Source of the DNA: Propionivibrio sp.
Lineage (GTDB): Bacteria > Pseudomonadota > Gammaproteobacteria > Burkholderiales > Rhodocyclaceae
Assembly: GCA_029975435.1 (NCBI GenBank)
Contig: JARKPC010000112.1
Coordinates: 1-58,105 of the forward strand
Direction of reading: 5' to 3'
DNA length: 58,105 bases
Position numbers and translations under genes: made by a program. This document shows, one piece after another, positions 33,395 to 41,412 of this stretch. Under the pieces are notes generated by a model, which was given only the letters and a program-made list of their open reading frames with translations, did no database searches and was not told the DNA's origin. Positions within the stretch are counted from its first letter, which is position 1, and each line of letters begins with the position of its first letter.

Positions 33395-33875
33395 GCGGCC
33401 GCAGTTGCGCCCTTCGTTCTTGGCGGCACAAAGAGCCTTGTCGGCATTTCCCAGCATAGTGTCGATGTTGGTGTTCCGCGAGGACAACGACGCGGCGCCG
33501 ATCGACACCGAGACGATGAGCGGCAGGCCGTGTTCAAGCGGAATCCCTGTGTGCTCCACGGCTCGACCCAGGCGCTCTGCCACCTCGATCGCCGGCCTGG
33601 TGCCCGTGGGTGTCGTTGACATGCTTGAAGTGGTCGATATCAAGCATCAGCGCCCCGGCCGCCAAGATTGAAAGCAGATCGGGAATCGAGTTGCGCAGGA
33701 CAATCGGCGACATGCCGGCGAATTGCATGAACAAGCTGCGCAACCAATAACCGACAGCGGGAAAACGGCTGCAGCAGTGCCTCCAGGCGACCGCCATGAC
33801 CATGACGCAGATGGAAAGGCAAGCGACGTTGCCCACCAGAAGAGTCCGCATGTCGAGGACGTTGATGAACTGCAT
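33395..33875 (-). pseudogene. Decayed membrane GGDEF (diguanylate cyclase) gene
   Basis: The first part reads MQFINVLDMRTLLVGNVACL with two hydrophobic segments and SIPDLLSILAAGAL, typical of multi-TM diguanylate cyclases. It then jumps directly into LMLDIDHFKHVNDTHGHQAGD, the start of a GGDEF domain. At about 33588 the frame shifts and resumes at IEVAERLGRAVEHTGI...VSVSIGAASL...ADKALCAAKNEGRN, the end of a GGDEF domain. The GG(D/E)EF motif, about 60 residues of the domain and several TM helices are missing. The frame then runs into dmsA without a stop. Not functional as a cyclase. Confidence 0.85.
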
Positions 33876-34029
33876 GGAGTCAATTATGGCGCAATGGCCA
33901 CCAGGTTGTACAAAAGGTTTTGTGGAAACCCTTTTGTAACCGAGCTGAACGGTCATCCCTGGGTATTGGGCAATCCCTCATCTGGGAACAGCGGATTTGC
34001 AAGTCAATGAAATCATGTATATTGATTCA

Positions 34030-37000
34030 ATGCCCCTGCCGAATATGCCATCCAGCAACAGCAGACCGCTCCGCCAAAGCCTGCTCGTCCGCGTGGGAAT
34101 GCTCGTCACCGGCGCCGTATTGCTGGCAGGCGTGGTTTTTTTCCAGTTCGGAATGGAACCCCTGGTACAGCGCATCGCCGAAAGCCAGTTCGCGGAAGCC
34201 GCCGCACGCGTTGAGTCGGATCTTGATGGCGTCTTTGGACCGGCGGAACAGATCCTCAAGATGAGCCGGCGATGGATTGGCGACAATCCGCCGACTTCCG
34301 GTTCCGCGGAAGCGTTCAACAGGCTTTTCATGCCCGTTCTCGAAACGCTGCCGGAAGCCACCTCGGTCGTGGCCGGAACGTCTTCCGGCGATGGCTGGAT
34401 GCTGATGCAGCGCGCGGAAGGGGGCTGGCGCAACCGTATCACCGACTTGGCGCGCTGGGGGGACAAGCATCTGTTCCTCGACTACGAAACCGACGGCAGC
34501 GTCCGGCAATACCGCAAGACCGTCGACTACGATCCGCGCCAGCGCGCGTGGTACAAGGCCGCCGAGTCCCGGCCAAACGCGGTGCATTGGACGCTGCCCT
34601 ACACCTTCTTCACCACCGGCGACCCGGGAATCACCGTCTCGAACAGTTTCCGGTTGCCGGACGGTCGAACCATCGCGATCGGCATCGATCTGATGTTGCG
34701 CGACCTGTCACAGAAGACCATGGGCGCAAGGCTGGGGCAAAACGGCCTCGCTCTGGTGCTTACGGGCGATCAGCGGGTTCTGGCGCTCCCCGCGCCGCCG
34801 CCGGGCATATCGCGCGGAGACTGGCTTGGCAAGGTCATGAGCCCGGCGGCCGATCTTGGACTCCAAGCGGTTTCGGGCGCCCTGAGACAGGCAAGTGGAA
34901 CCCACCGTGAAGAAACCCGCTCGTTTACCGCCGACGGAACGACATGGCTGTCGCGCATGCACCCCTATGTGCTTGGCGAGCAGAAGCTCTGGGTACTCAC
35001 CCTGGCCCCTGCGGCGGATTTCGCCCCGCAGTGGCAGCCGATCCTCTGGCCGATGGCCGTGGCCCTGGTCATGCTCCTGATGCTGGTCGCCGCCTTCGCC
35101 AGACAGCAGGCAAAGCGCATCGCCCGCCCCTTGGAAGCGCTGACGGAAGTCAGCGAAAAAATCGGCCAACTCGATTTCGCTCATTCCGCCATGCCGGAGA
35201 CTGAAATCGGCGAAATCAGGCAACTCGCGGCTGCCCAGGAAAGAATGCGCGATTTGCTGCTGCGCCATCAACAGCAGATTTCCAGCCAGGAGACCCGCCT
35301 GCGTTGCCAGATCGAAGCGCTTTCCGCAGCCGAGCAAAAAATTCGGGAAAGCGAGGAGTACAACAAGGTCTTGTATTCCGATTCCCGCATACCGCTGCTG
35401 ATCCTCGACCCGGAGTCGGGGCGTTTCATTGACTGCAACCCCGCCGCCGCAAGACTGTTCGGCCTGCCCAGCATGGACGCAGTGGTCGGAACGAAGCCCG
35501 AAGAGCTCTCCCCACCGCGCCAGTACGATGGCACGCCTTCCGACATTGCCGCCGCCGAAGCCATCAAGGCCGTGCTCGAGCGTGGAGCAACCGTCCGCGA
35601 GTGGCATCATCGGCGTCCCAACGGCACCGAATGGGACAGTGAAGTACATCTGATGCCGTTCCACAAGGCGGGGAGAATGCTCATACAGTGCAGCATTCAG
35701 GACATCACACAACGCAAACAGTCAGTCCTGGCCTTGAAAGAGCTTGCCCTGCACGACACGCTCACCGGACTGTTCAATCGTTCTCTGTTCCTTGATCGTC
35801 TGCGTCAGGCTCTCCATTGGGCGCAAGAGAAAGGACAGTGCATCGCCGTGCTGTATCTCGACCTTGATCGATTCAAAGAAATCAACGACACCCAGGGACA
35901 TACCGTAGGTGACGATGTTCTCCGCGAAGCGGCGCGGCGCTTCGGCAGCGTATTGCGTGACGGCGAAGTGCTGGCGCGCCTGGGCGGCGATGAATTCGCC
36001 GTCCTGGCCCCTGTTGCCGACCTTTCCGCCGCGGCTCTCATCGCCGAACGGATCATCGGCACGCTGGCTACCCGGATCGAAATCGGCAGCCACGCCTTTG
36101 CCCTGGGAGTCAGCGTGGGCATTTCGCATTTCCCGACGGATGGTGATACTCCCGACACCCTGCTGCGCCATGCCGACATCGCCATGTACCGCGCAAAATC
36201 CGGTGGGCGCGGCTATATGCATTACACGCCTGAGATGAGCTCGGGTGTCGCCGAAAGCATTGCCTTGGCGCGAGACCTCAAGGAGGCGCTTCGCCATCGA
36301 CCCGAGGAGTTGTCGCTTTTCTACCAGCCGATGTTCGACCTGCGCAGCGGCCGGTTGCTGGGCGCCGAAGCCCTGATGCGCTGGATGCATCCTTCGCACG
36401 GGCTGGTCGGCCCGACTGTATTCATTCCCGTCGCAGAGGCGCGGGGCATGATGACCATGATCGGCAACTGGGTACTGAAGGAAGCCTGCCGGCAGATTCT
36501 GGCGTGGCGGGATGCCGGTTTGCATTTCTCCGGCCGACTGTCCATCAACATTGCTGCCCAACAGATCGAGGATGCCTCTTTTCCGGATCAGGTCAACGAA
36601 ATCATCCGCTCGGGCGGACTCGAGCCCAGGCTCTTCGAACTTGAACTCACCGAGAGCGGCATGATGAAGAACATCGAGCAGTCGATCGACATGTTCACCC
36701 AGTTGAATGCCGTGGGGTTTTCACTCGCCATCGACGATTTCGGCACCGGCTATTCGTCCCTGGCCTATCTCAAGCGCCTGCCCGCCAGAAAACTGAAGAT
36801 CGACAAATCATTCGTGCAGGACATGGTCGACGACATCAACGATCACACCATCGTCGCCACGGTCATCGCCATGGGCAAGACTCTGGGCATGCGCACGATT
36901 GCCGAAGGCGTCGAGACTCACGCCCAGGCGGACGCCCTGCTGGCGCTCGGTTGCGATGAAGTGCAGGGGTACTATTTCGGCCAACCGGAACCGGCTGCCG

Positions 37001-37050
37001 CGTTTGCGGAAAAATGGCTGCGCGCGCCGCAGTCCGAGACACGCCGCTGA
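34030..37050 (+). CDS. Membrane GGDEF-EAL cyclic-di-GMP enzyme with Cache and PAS sensors
   Basis: About 1006 residues. An N-terminal TM helix (MLVTGAVLLAGVVFF) precedes a periplasmic dCache-like sensor (about 45-340). A second TM helix (WPMAVALVMLLMLVAAF), a HAMP segment and a PAS domain follow. The GGDEF domain is intact (LARLGGDEFAVLAP) with a degenerate inhibitory site (RDGE instead of RxxD). The EAL domain is intact (LLGAEALMRW, DDFGTGYSSLAYLKRLP). It could make or break c-di-GMP in response to a periplasmic ligand. Starts at 33997 and 34015 are also possible; none has a clear Shine-Dalgarno. It is divergent from the decayed GGDEF gene. Confidence 0.88.
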   Translation: MPLPNMPSSNSRPLRQSLLVRVGMLVTGAVLLAGVVFFQFGMEPLVQRIAESQFAEAAARVESDLDGVFGPAEQILKMSRRWIGDNPPTSGSAEAFNRLFMPVLETLPEATSVVAGTSSGDGWMLMQRAEGGWRNRITDLARWGDKHLFLDYETDGSVRQYRKTVDYDPRQRAWYKAAESRPNAVHWTLPYTFFTTGDPGITVSNSFRLPDGRTIAIGIDLMLRDLSQKTMGARLGQNGLALVLTGDQRVLALPAPPPGISRGDWLGKVMSPAADLGLQAVSGALRQASGTHREETRSFTADGTTWLSRMHPYVLGEQKLWVLTLAPAADFAPQWQPILWPMAVALVMLLMLVAAFARQQAKRIARPLEALTEVSEKIGQLDFAHSAMPETEIGEIRQLAAAQERMRDLLLRHQQQISSQETRLRCQIEALSAAEQKIRESEEYNKVLYSDSRIPLLILDPESGRFIDCNPAAARLFGLPSMDAVVGTKPEELSPPRQYDGTPSDIAAAEAIKAVLERGATVREWHHRRPNGTEWDSEVHLMPFHKAGRMLIQCSIQDITQRKQSVLALKELALHDTLTGLFNRSLFLDRLRQALHWAQEKGQCIAVLYLDLDRFKEINDTQGHTVGDDVLREAARRFGSVLRDGEVLARLGGDEFAVLAPVADLSAAALIAERIIGTLATRIEIGSHAFALGVSVGISHFPTDGDTPDTLLRHADIAMYRAKSGGRGYMHYTPEMSSGVAESIALARDLKEALRHRPEELSLFYQPMFDLRSGRLLGAEALMRWMHPSHGLVGPTVFIPVAEARGMMTMIGNWVLKEACRQILAWRDAGLHFSGRLSINIAAQQIEDASFPDQVNEIIRSGGLEPRLFELELTESGMMKNIEQSIDMFTQLNAVGFSLAIDDFGTGYSSLAYLKRLPARKLKIDKSFVQDMVDDINDHTIVATVIAMGKTLGMRTIAEGVETHAQADALLALGCDEVQGYYFGQPEPAAAFAEKWLRAPQSETRR

Positions 37051-37132
37051 TCCACGACAAGTCGGGAACCAAGTCTCCAGCCGGATATCGAAGTTGCCGT
37101 GCCTCCATATCCGACAAAAATTGTCAACATCC

Positions 37133-37161
37133 GGGAATAAAACCAAACCAGAACACGTTAA
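37133..37161 (+). promoter_or_regulatory. Candidate ECF-sigma promoter
   Basis: GGGAAT (37133-37138), a 17-nt spacer and CGTTAA (37156-37161) form an ECF-like -35/-10 pair, 38 bp before the first gene of an operon that encodes its own ECF sigma factor. Autoregulation is inferred. No second copy is seen within the operon. Confidence 0.4.
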
Positions 37162-37198
37162 CGCAGGTGCAAGCCCCTCAATCTCACAGGAGATCGCC

Positions 37199-37576
37199 AT
37201 GAATACCCGCACTCTCGCCTGCCTGACCCTGCTTTCGGCCTCACTTGCCGCCTGCTCTGCCTATGCAACCCGCCCGACCATGGTTTCCGAAGGCATGCTT
37301 ACCGGCGGCAACGGCATGACCCTATACACATTCGACCGCGATACCGCCGGCAGCGGCAAGAGCGTATGCAACGGCCCCTGCGCCACCAATTGGCCGCCGC
37401 TGATGGCCAAGGCCGACGACGTGGCCAGCGGCGATTACAGCATCGTCACCCGCGATGACGGCAGCAAGCAATGGGCGTACAAGGGCAAGCCGCTCTACTA
37501 CTGGATCAAGGACCAGAAGCCCGGCGACAAGACCGGGGACGGCGTGAATAACGCCTGGCGCATCGCCAAGCCCTGA
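37199..37576 (+). CDS. Exported COG4315-type repeat lipoprotein
   Basis: A 125-residue protein with a lipoprotein signal (LTLLSASLAAC). The family repeats then follow: GGNGMTLYTFDRDTAGSGKSVCNGPCATNWPPL and KQWAYKGKPLYYWIKDQKPGDKTGDGVNNAWRIAKP. Members are secreted or envelope proteins of unknown biochemistry, often next to ECF sigma/anti-sigma pairs. AGGAGA lies before the ATG, so the start is firm. It is the first gene of a four-gene operon. Confidence 0.85.
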   Translation: MNTRTLACLTLLSASLAACSAYATRPTMVSEGMLTGGNGMTLYTFDRDTAGSGKSVCNGPCATNWPPLMAKADDVASGDYSIVTRDDGSKQWAYKGKPLYYWIKDQKPGDKTGDGVNNAWRIAKP

Positions 37577-37608
37577 TCCCGAAACGCTGAATCCAGCCCC
37601 GACAGATC

Positions 37609-38115
37609 GTGGACAGCCGCTCAATCCTCGCCGAGATCCCCCGCCTGCGCCGCTACGCGCGGGCACTCCTCGGCGACCGCGCGGCGGCCGACGATCTGGT
37701 CCAGGATACGCTCGAGCGCGCGTGGTCGCGCATCGACCAGTGGCGGGTGGGCAGTGACCTGCGCGCCTGGCTGTTCGGCATCATGCACAACCTGCGCGTC
37801 GACCAGTTGCGCCGCCCGCCGCCACCGACCCGCCCGGTCGAGGAAGGCGATTGCGATCTGCCCACCCGTCCCACCCAGACCGACGGGCTGGAACTGAAGG
37901 ATCTCGAATCCGCGCTGAACCAGCTACCGGACGAACAACGCGAAGTGGTATTGCTGGTGGCGCTGGAGGATATGGCTTATGCGGACATCGCTGCCATGCT
38001 CGGCATTCCCGCCGGTACGGTGATGTCCCGGCTGGCGCGCGGACGCGAGCGTTTGCGGCAGATCATGGCGGGACTGGCCGAGACGCCCGCATCACGATTG
38101 AGAGTCGTCAGATGA
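37609..38115 (+). CDS. ECF RNA polymerase sigma factor
   Basis: A 168-residue sigma-70 family protein with region 2 (RRYARALLGDRAAADDLVQDTLERAW, GSDLRAWLFGIMHNLRVDQLRR) and region 4 (LNQLPDEQREVVLLVALEDMAYADIAAMLGIPAGTVMSRLARGRERL). A short Pro-rich linker joins them. The start is GTG. Its stop overlaps the anti-sigma gene start by 4 nt (ATGA), the usual arrangement for a coupled sigma/anti-sigma pair. Confidence 0.95.
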   Translation: MDSRSILAEIPRLRRYARALLGDRAAADDLVQDTLERAWSRIDQWRVGSDLRAWLFGIMHNLRVDQLRRPPPPTRPVEEGDCDLPTRPTQTDGLELKDLESALNQLPDEQREVVLLVALEDMAYADIAAMLGIPAGTVMSRLARGRERLRQIMAGLAETPASRLRVVR

Positions 38116-38936
38116 ACCCGAACACTGTCAAGGAAAGCGATCTGCACGCCTACGTCGACGGCGCCCTGCCGGCCCCGGAACGCGAAGCAATCGCGCGGCT
38201 CCTGGCGGAACTTCCGGGGGAGGCGAAACGGGTGCGCGACTACCAGGAGCAGAAGCAGGCGATCAACCATCTGTACGGCGCGACGCTCGACGAACCGATA
38301 CCGGATCGCCTGCGCGCCATGGCGACTCCTCCCCACCTCCCCGATTCGACGGCCTCGGCGGCCCTGCCGCATGGACACCCGGGCCGCCTGCCGAGCTGGT
38401 CGCTGCAACGCATCGCCGCCGGAATCCTGATCGCCATACTCGGCGGCGCCGCCGGCTGGATGGCACATGGCCAGTATCCGTCGGCAGAGCGGATCGCCGC
38501 TGCGGTGCCGCTGCCCCGGCAGGCCGCCATCGCCCATGCCGTCTACTCGCCGGACGTGCGCCGTCCCGTCGAGGTCAGCGGCGAGCAGGAAGAGCAACTC
38601 GTCACCTGGCTGTCGAAGCGCATCGGCACCCCAGTCAAGCCACCGAAACTCGGCAAGCTGGGGTACGAACTGGTCGGCGGACGCCTGCTGCCCGGCAATA
38701 TCGGCCCGGTTGCCCAGTTCATGTACCAGGACGGCACCGGTCAACGCCTGACGCTGTTCGTGTCTACCGAAAACACCGCCAACCAGGAGACCGCCTTCCG
38801 CTTCGCCCAGGAAGGTCCGGTCAACGTCTTCTACTGGATCGACGGTAAATTCGGCTACGCCCTCTCGGCCACCATCGACAAGGGAGAACTCGCCCGCCTG
38901 GCCACGGCGGTCTACGAGCAGATCGAGGGCAAGTAA
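38112..38936 (+). CDS. Membrane anti-sigma factor
   Basis: A 274-residue single-pass protein. The cytoplasmic N-terminal anti-sigma domain (ESDLHAYVDGALPAPEREAIARLLAE) lacks the His-x3-Cys-x2-Cys zinc motif. One TM helix (IAAGILIAILGGAAGWMA) follows, then a periplasmic domain (WLSKRIGTPVKPPKLGKLGYELVGGRLLP) of the type seen in many proteobacterial anti-sigma factors. It presumably holds the preceding sigma factor at the membrane until a periplasmic signal releases it. Confidence 0.87.
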   Translation: MNPNTVKESDLHAYVDGALPAPEREAIARLLAELPGEAKRVRDYQEQKQAINHLYGATLDEPIPDRLRAMATPPHLPDSTASAALPHGHPGRLPSWSLQRIAAGILIAILGGAAGWMAHGQYPSAERIAAAVPLPRQAAIAHAVYSPDVRRPVEVSGEQEEQLVTWLSKRIGTPVKPPKLGKLGYELVGGRLLPGNIGPVAQFMYQDGTGQRLTLFVSTENTANQETAFRFAQEGPVNVFYWIDGKFGYALSATIDKGELARLATAVYEQIEGK

Positions 38937-38986
38937 CAATCGGACAATCCCTCATCGTACCTTGCCATTCAAAAAGGAGTGTCACC

Positions 38987-39652
38987 ATGAAAATCGCAAA
39001 GCACCTGCCCTTCGCCGCCGTGTTGGTTTTGCTTACAGCCGCTCCGTCCGCCGCCCTGCATGCCGCCGACGCCAGGACAAGTTTCTTTGTCACCAGTGAA
39101 GGCTCCGGGAAAGGCGGCGACCTCGGCGGACTCGCCGGTGCGGACAAGCACTGCCAGTCGCTGGCCGAAGCAGCCGGTATCGGCAAGCGCACTTGGCGCG
39201 CCTACCTGAGCACCAGCGCCACGGCCAGCACTCCGGCGATCAACGCCCGCGACCGCATCGGCAAAGGCCCTTGGTACAACGTCAAGGGCGAATTGATTGC
39301 GCGCAATGTCGATGAGCTGCACCGCGAAAACAACCTCAACAAACAAACCGCACTTACCGAAAAAGGCGAGATCGTGAACGGGAGGGGCGACAATCCCAAC
39401 CAGCACGACATCCTGACCGGATCGGATTCGATGGGCATGGCTTTCCCAGCCGGCGAGGACACCACGTGCGGCAATTGGACCAGCAGCGCCAGTGGCGGCT
39501 CGGCCCAGGTCGGCCACCACGACCGCACGGGACTGGATCTGAAGCAACCGGCCAAGTCGTGGAACCACTCGCACCCATCGCGAGGCTGCAGCGTGGACGC
39601 TTTGCGCAGTTCGGGCGGGAACGGACGCCTCTATTGCTTCGCGGTGAAGTGA
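38987..39652 (+). CDS. Secreted lectin-like (C-type-lectin/endostatin fold) protein
   Basis: A 221-residue exported protein with a signal peptide (LPFAAVLVLLTAAPSAALHA). The mature part begins FFVTSEGSGKGGDLGGLAGADKHCQ and contains WRAYLSTS, CGNWTSSAS and a final GCSVDALRSSGGNGRLYCFAVK. The spaced Cys/Trp pattern suggests a C-type-lectin-like fold stabilised by disulfides; the ligand is unknown. AAGGAG precedes the ATG. It is the last gene of the ECF sigma operon and so a likely member of that regulon. Confidence 0.72.
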   Translation: MKIAKHLPFAAVLVLLTAAPSAALHAADARTSFFVTSEGSGKGGDLGGLAGADKHCQSLAEAAGIGKRTWRAYLSTSATASTPAINARDRIGKGPWYNVKGELIARNVDELHRENNLNKQTALTEKGEIVNGRGDNPNQHDILTGSDSMGMAFPAGEDTTCGNWTSSASGGSAQVGHHDRTGLDLKQPAKSWNHSHPSRGCSVDALRSSGGNGRLYCFAVK

Positions 39653-39724
39653 TTCGAGACAGAAACGGCAATGCCCGCGCGCAACGCCGGGGGTTGCCGT
39701 AGTCGTTGACCTGTTGAGGACTAC

Positions 39725-39744
39725 GGCAATCGTCCGATTGCCGC
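39725..39744. repeat. Inverted repeat in the 395-bp gap before the PEP-CTERM gene
   Basis: CGGCAATCG, a 2-nt spacer and its exact complement. There is no T-run after it, so a DNA-binding site or cruciform is as likely as a terminator for the preceding operon. Confidence 0.5.
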
Positions 39745-39805
39745 CGTCGATCCAGGCTGGACATCAGAGCATTCCGAAACAAAGGCCAGTGTGATTGAGA
39801 TCTGT

Positions 39806-39827
39806 AAGTGCTGCTTTGACAGCACTT
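39806..39827. promoter_or_regulatory. Candidate upstream activator site of the sigma-54 promoter
   Basis: AAGTGCTG, six nucleotides, CAGCACTT: a perfect 8-bp inverted repeat centred about 150 bp before the predicted transcription start. This is where enhancer-binding activators of sigma-54 promoters normally bind. The activator is not in the window. Confidence 0.45.
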
Positions 39828-39874
39828 GCCTCTGCTGGACGCGTGTCGGTTTTATTTACACAAATTGACAATAA

Positions 39875-39887
39875 AATCAATATATTT
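39875..39887 (+). promoter_or_regulatory. IHF-like site
   Basis: AATCAATATATTT matches the IHF consensus WATCAANNNNTTR except for the last base. It lies in an AT-rich tract between the upstream palindrome and the -24/-12 element, as expected for DNA bending at a sigma-54 promoter. Confidence 0.4.
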
Positions 39888-39943
39888 TTTTGCGGCCAAA
39901 TAAACCTTTGTTTAAATGTGGTTATTTCTGGGCGATCTGTTTG

Positions 39944-39957
39944 GGCACATTCTATGC
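39944..39957 (+). promoter_or_regulatory. Sigma-54 (-24/-12) promoter of the PEP-CTERM gene
   Basis: GGCACATTCTATGC: the invariant GG and GC are separated by exactly 10 nt, GGCAC is perfect and the -12 element is ATGC against TTGC. The predicted start is near 39969, giving a leader of about 80 nt. RpoN control of PEP-CTERM genes through PrsK/PrsR has been reported in floc-forming Betaproteobacteria. Confidence 0.6.
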
Positions 39958-39981
39958 GTCCCCCGAAAGCACAACCGCAAC

Positions 39982-40002
39982 AACCTCGGGCGCGAGGTTT
40001 TT
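39982..40002 (+). terminator. Hairpin with T-run in the PEP-CTERM leader
   Basis: AACCTCG and CGAGGTT arms around a 4-nt loop, followed by TTT after the stem. It lies only about 45 nt before the ATG and downstream of the predicted start site, so it could be an attenuator or a 5' stabilising hairpin. Confidence 0.45.
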
Positions 40003-40047
40003 CTGTGGGTGCAAAATTCTCGATAAACAACTCGAATAGGGGGCATC

Positions 40048-41307
40048 ATGAAAAGATTGACAAGGTTGGCAACTGTCATCTCGGTTGCCTGTGCAACATT
40101 ATCGGCGCCAGCGTTTGCTGCAACGGAAGCGGAGAAACAGGCCGCTATCCAAAGCGGCTTGGCGTGGATGGCGGCCAATCAGCAAGCTGATGGCCGCTGG
40201 AACTATGGCGAATACGGAGCCGGAGACGTCGCGGCTACCGCCGCCGCGCTTCTCGCCTTCCAGGAGCAGAAAGCCAAAGCAGGCGGCTGGTTCGGTGCGG
40301 ATTACTCCACTGTTGTCGCCAAAGGCTATCAGTACCTGATGAGCAATGCCCAGGCCGTCACCATTGGAGCTCAGCCAGCCGGGAACCCGGATACGAACAG
40401 CAACGGGATCGGAGTCAAGTTCGTTCTGGGAGGCGCCAATGGCCGGGACACCTATGTAACGGGATTGGTCCTTCCTGCCTTGGCCAAATACGGGAATCTG
40501 AACGACACGATCGCCGTCGGATCGCAAGCTGGAAGAACCTACGCTGCGGTGATCCAGGACACTGTCGACTATTTTGCTTGGGGGCAAAATGACAGCGGAT
40601 ACGCGCGGGGGGCATGGCGTTACTATGCAAATTCGGGCGATGCGGACAACTCCACAGCCCAGTGGCCGGTGGTCGGCATGCTCTACGCTCAGGCGGCTGG
40701 CGCCACGATCCCGACCTTCGTAAAAACGGAACTGAAGACTTGGATCGACTATATCCAGCATCCAAACGGAGGATCTGGTTACGATTCGCCGTATAGCTAT
40801 ACCAATGAGTCAAAGACCGGTGGCTTGCTGGTGGAGATGGTGTTCGCCGGATATGACGGCTACAAGGCTGGGGATACGCTGGGTAAGCAGGAAGCGCTCA
40901 ATTTCCTGGACACCAACTGGAAGAATGGCCCGAGCGATTGGTATGGAAACTTCGGACATCCGTACGCAATGTGGGGAATCTACAAAGGGCTGCAACTGAC
41001 GATCGGCCTTGACGACACTACCGAAATAGCCAATCTCCACGCTCCGGGCGATCTGGACGCCGGCAAGGTATGGAACTGGTGGGAAGACTACACTGACTAC
41101 TTGGTCCATAGCCAGAACTCCGATGGTTCGTGGACAGGTTATTGGTACTGGGGCAATGTTCTCGCCACTCCTTGGTACATCAACATCCTGAACGCCACGG
41201 AAATTGACGATGGCGGGAATGATGTTCCCGAACCGGGTACGCTGATGCTCCTTGGCGCAGGTTTGCTGGGAGTGCTGTCCATCCGACGCCGGCGTCAAAC
41301 GGTATGA
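40048..41307 (+). CDS. PEP-CTERM protein with prenyltransferase/squalene-cyclase-like repeats
   Basis: A 419-residue secreted protein. A signal peptide (ATVISVACATLSAPAFA) precedes an alpha/alpha-toroid region. It has QW-like repeats: QQADGRW at 45-51 and SQNSDGSW at 355-362, with Trp/Tyr/Gly-rich repeats between them. The C-terminal PEP-CTERM sorting signal starts VPEPGTLMLLG at 393, with a hydrophobic helix and RRRR tail, so exosortase should process it at the inner membrane. The catalytic DXDD motif of hopene cyclases is not seen, so a binding or structural role is more likely than cyclisation. A run of G residues before the ATG serves as Shine-Dalgarno. No exosortase gene is in the window. 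Confidence 0.85.
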   Translation: MKRLTRLATVISVACATLSAPAFAATEAEKQAAIQSGLAWMAANQQADGRWNYGEYGAGDVAATAAALLAFQEQKAKAGGWFGADYSTVVAKGYQYLMSNAQAVTIGAQPAGNPDTNSNGIGVKFVLGGANGRDTYVTGLVLPALAKYGNLNDTIAVGSQAGRTYAAVIQDTVDYFAWGQNDSGYARGAWRYYANSGDADNSTAQWPVVGMLYAQAAGATIPTFVKTELKTWIDYIQHPNGGSGYDSPYSYTNESKTGGLLVEMVFAGYDGYKAGDTLGKQEALNFLDTNWKNGPSDWYGNFGHPYAMWGIYKGLQLTIGLDDTTEIANLHAPGDLDAGKVWNWWEDYTDYLVHSQNSDGSWTGYWYWGNVLATPWYINILNATEIDDGGNDVPEPGTLMLLGAGLLGVLSIRRRRQTV

Positions 41308-41339
41308 TTGCGGTCTGAAGGTCGCAATAAAAATGACAG

Positions 41340-41361
41340 AGCCCGGCCAAGCTGGGCTTTG
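41340..41361 (+). terminator. Hairpin after the PEP-CTERM gene
   Basis: AGCCCGGC and GCTGGGCT arms (one G-U pair) around a 3-nt loop, then TTTGTC. The weak T-run suggests partial termination before the TPR gene. Confidence 0.55.
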
Positions 41362-41412
41362 TCGTATTAAATGTCCATACAATCGATGCCGGATTCAGAC
41401 GAGGAGCATTGC

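Noticed and set aside
31157-33619. 820-codon open frame antisense to dmsA
   Set aside because: It mirrors dmsA codon structure, has no ribosome-binding site or domain, and the dmsA motifs on the other strand are unambiguous.
33323-33643. N-terminal extension of DmsA
   Set aside because: These codons encode a GGDEF-domain end; the TAT signal and a Shine-Dalgarno place the DmsA start at 33322.
39840-40047. c-di-GMP (GEMM) or other riboswitch before the PEP-CTERM gene
   Set aside because: No conserved GEMM core could be found in the leader; the predicted leader is also short (about 80 nt).
40048-41307. Functional squalene/hopene cyclase
   Set aside because: The protein is exported, is shorter than hopene cyclases, and no DXDD catalytic motif is visible.
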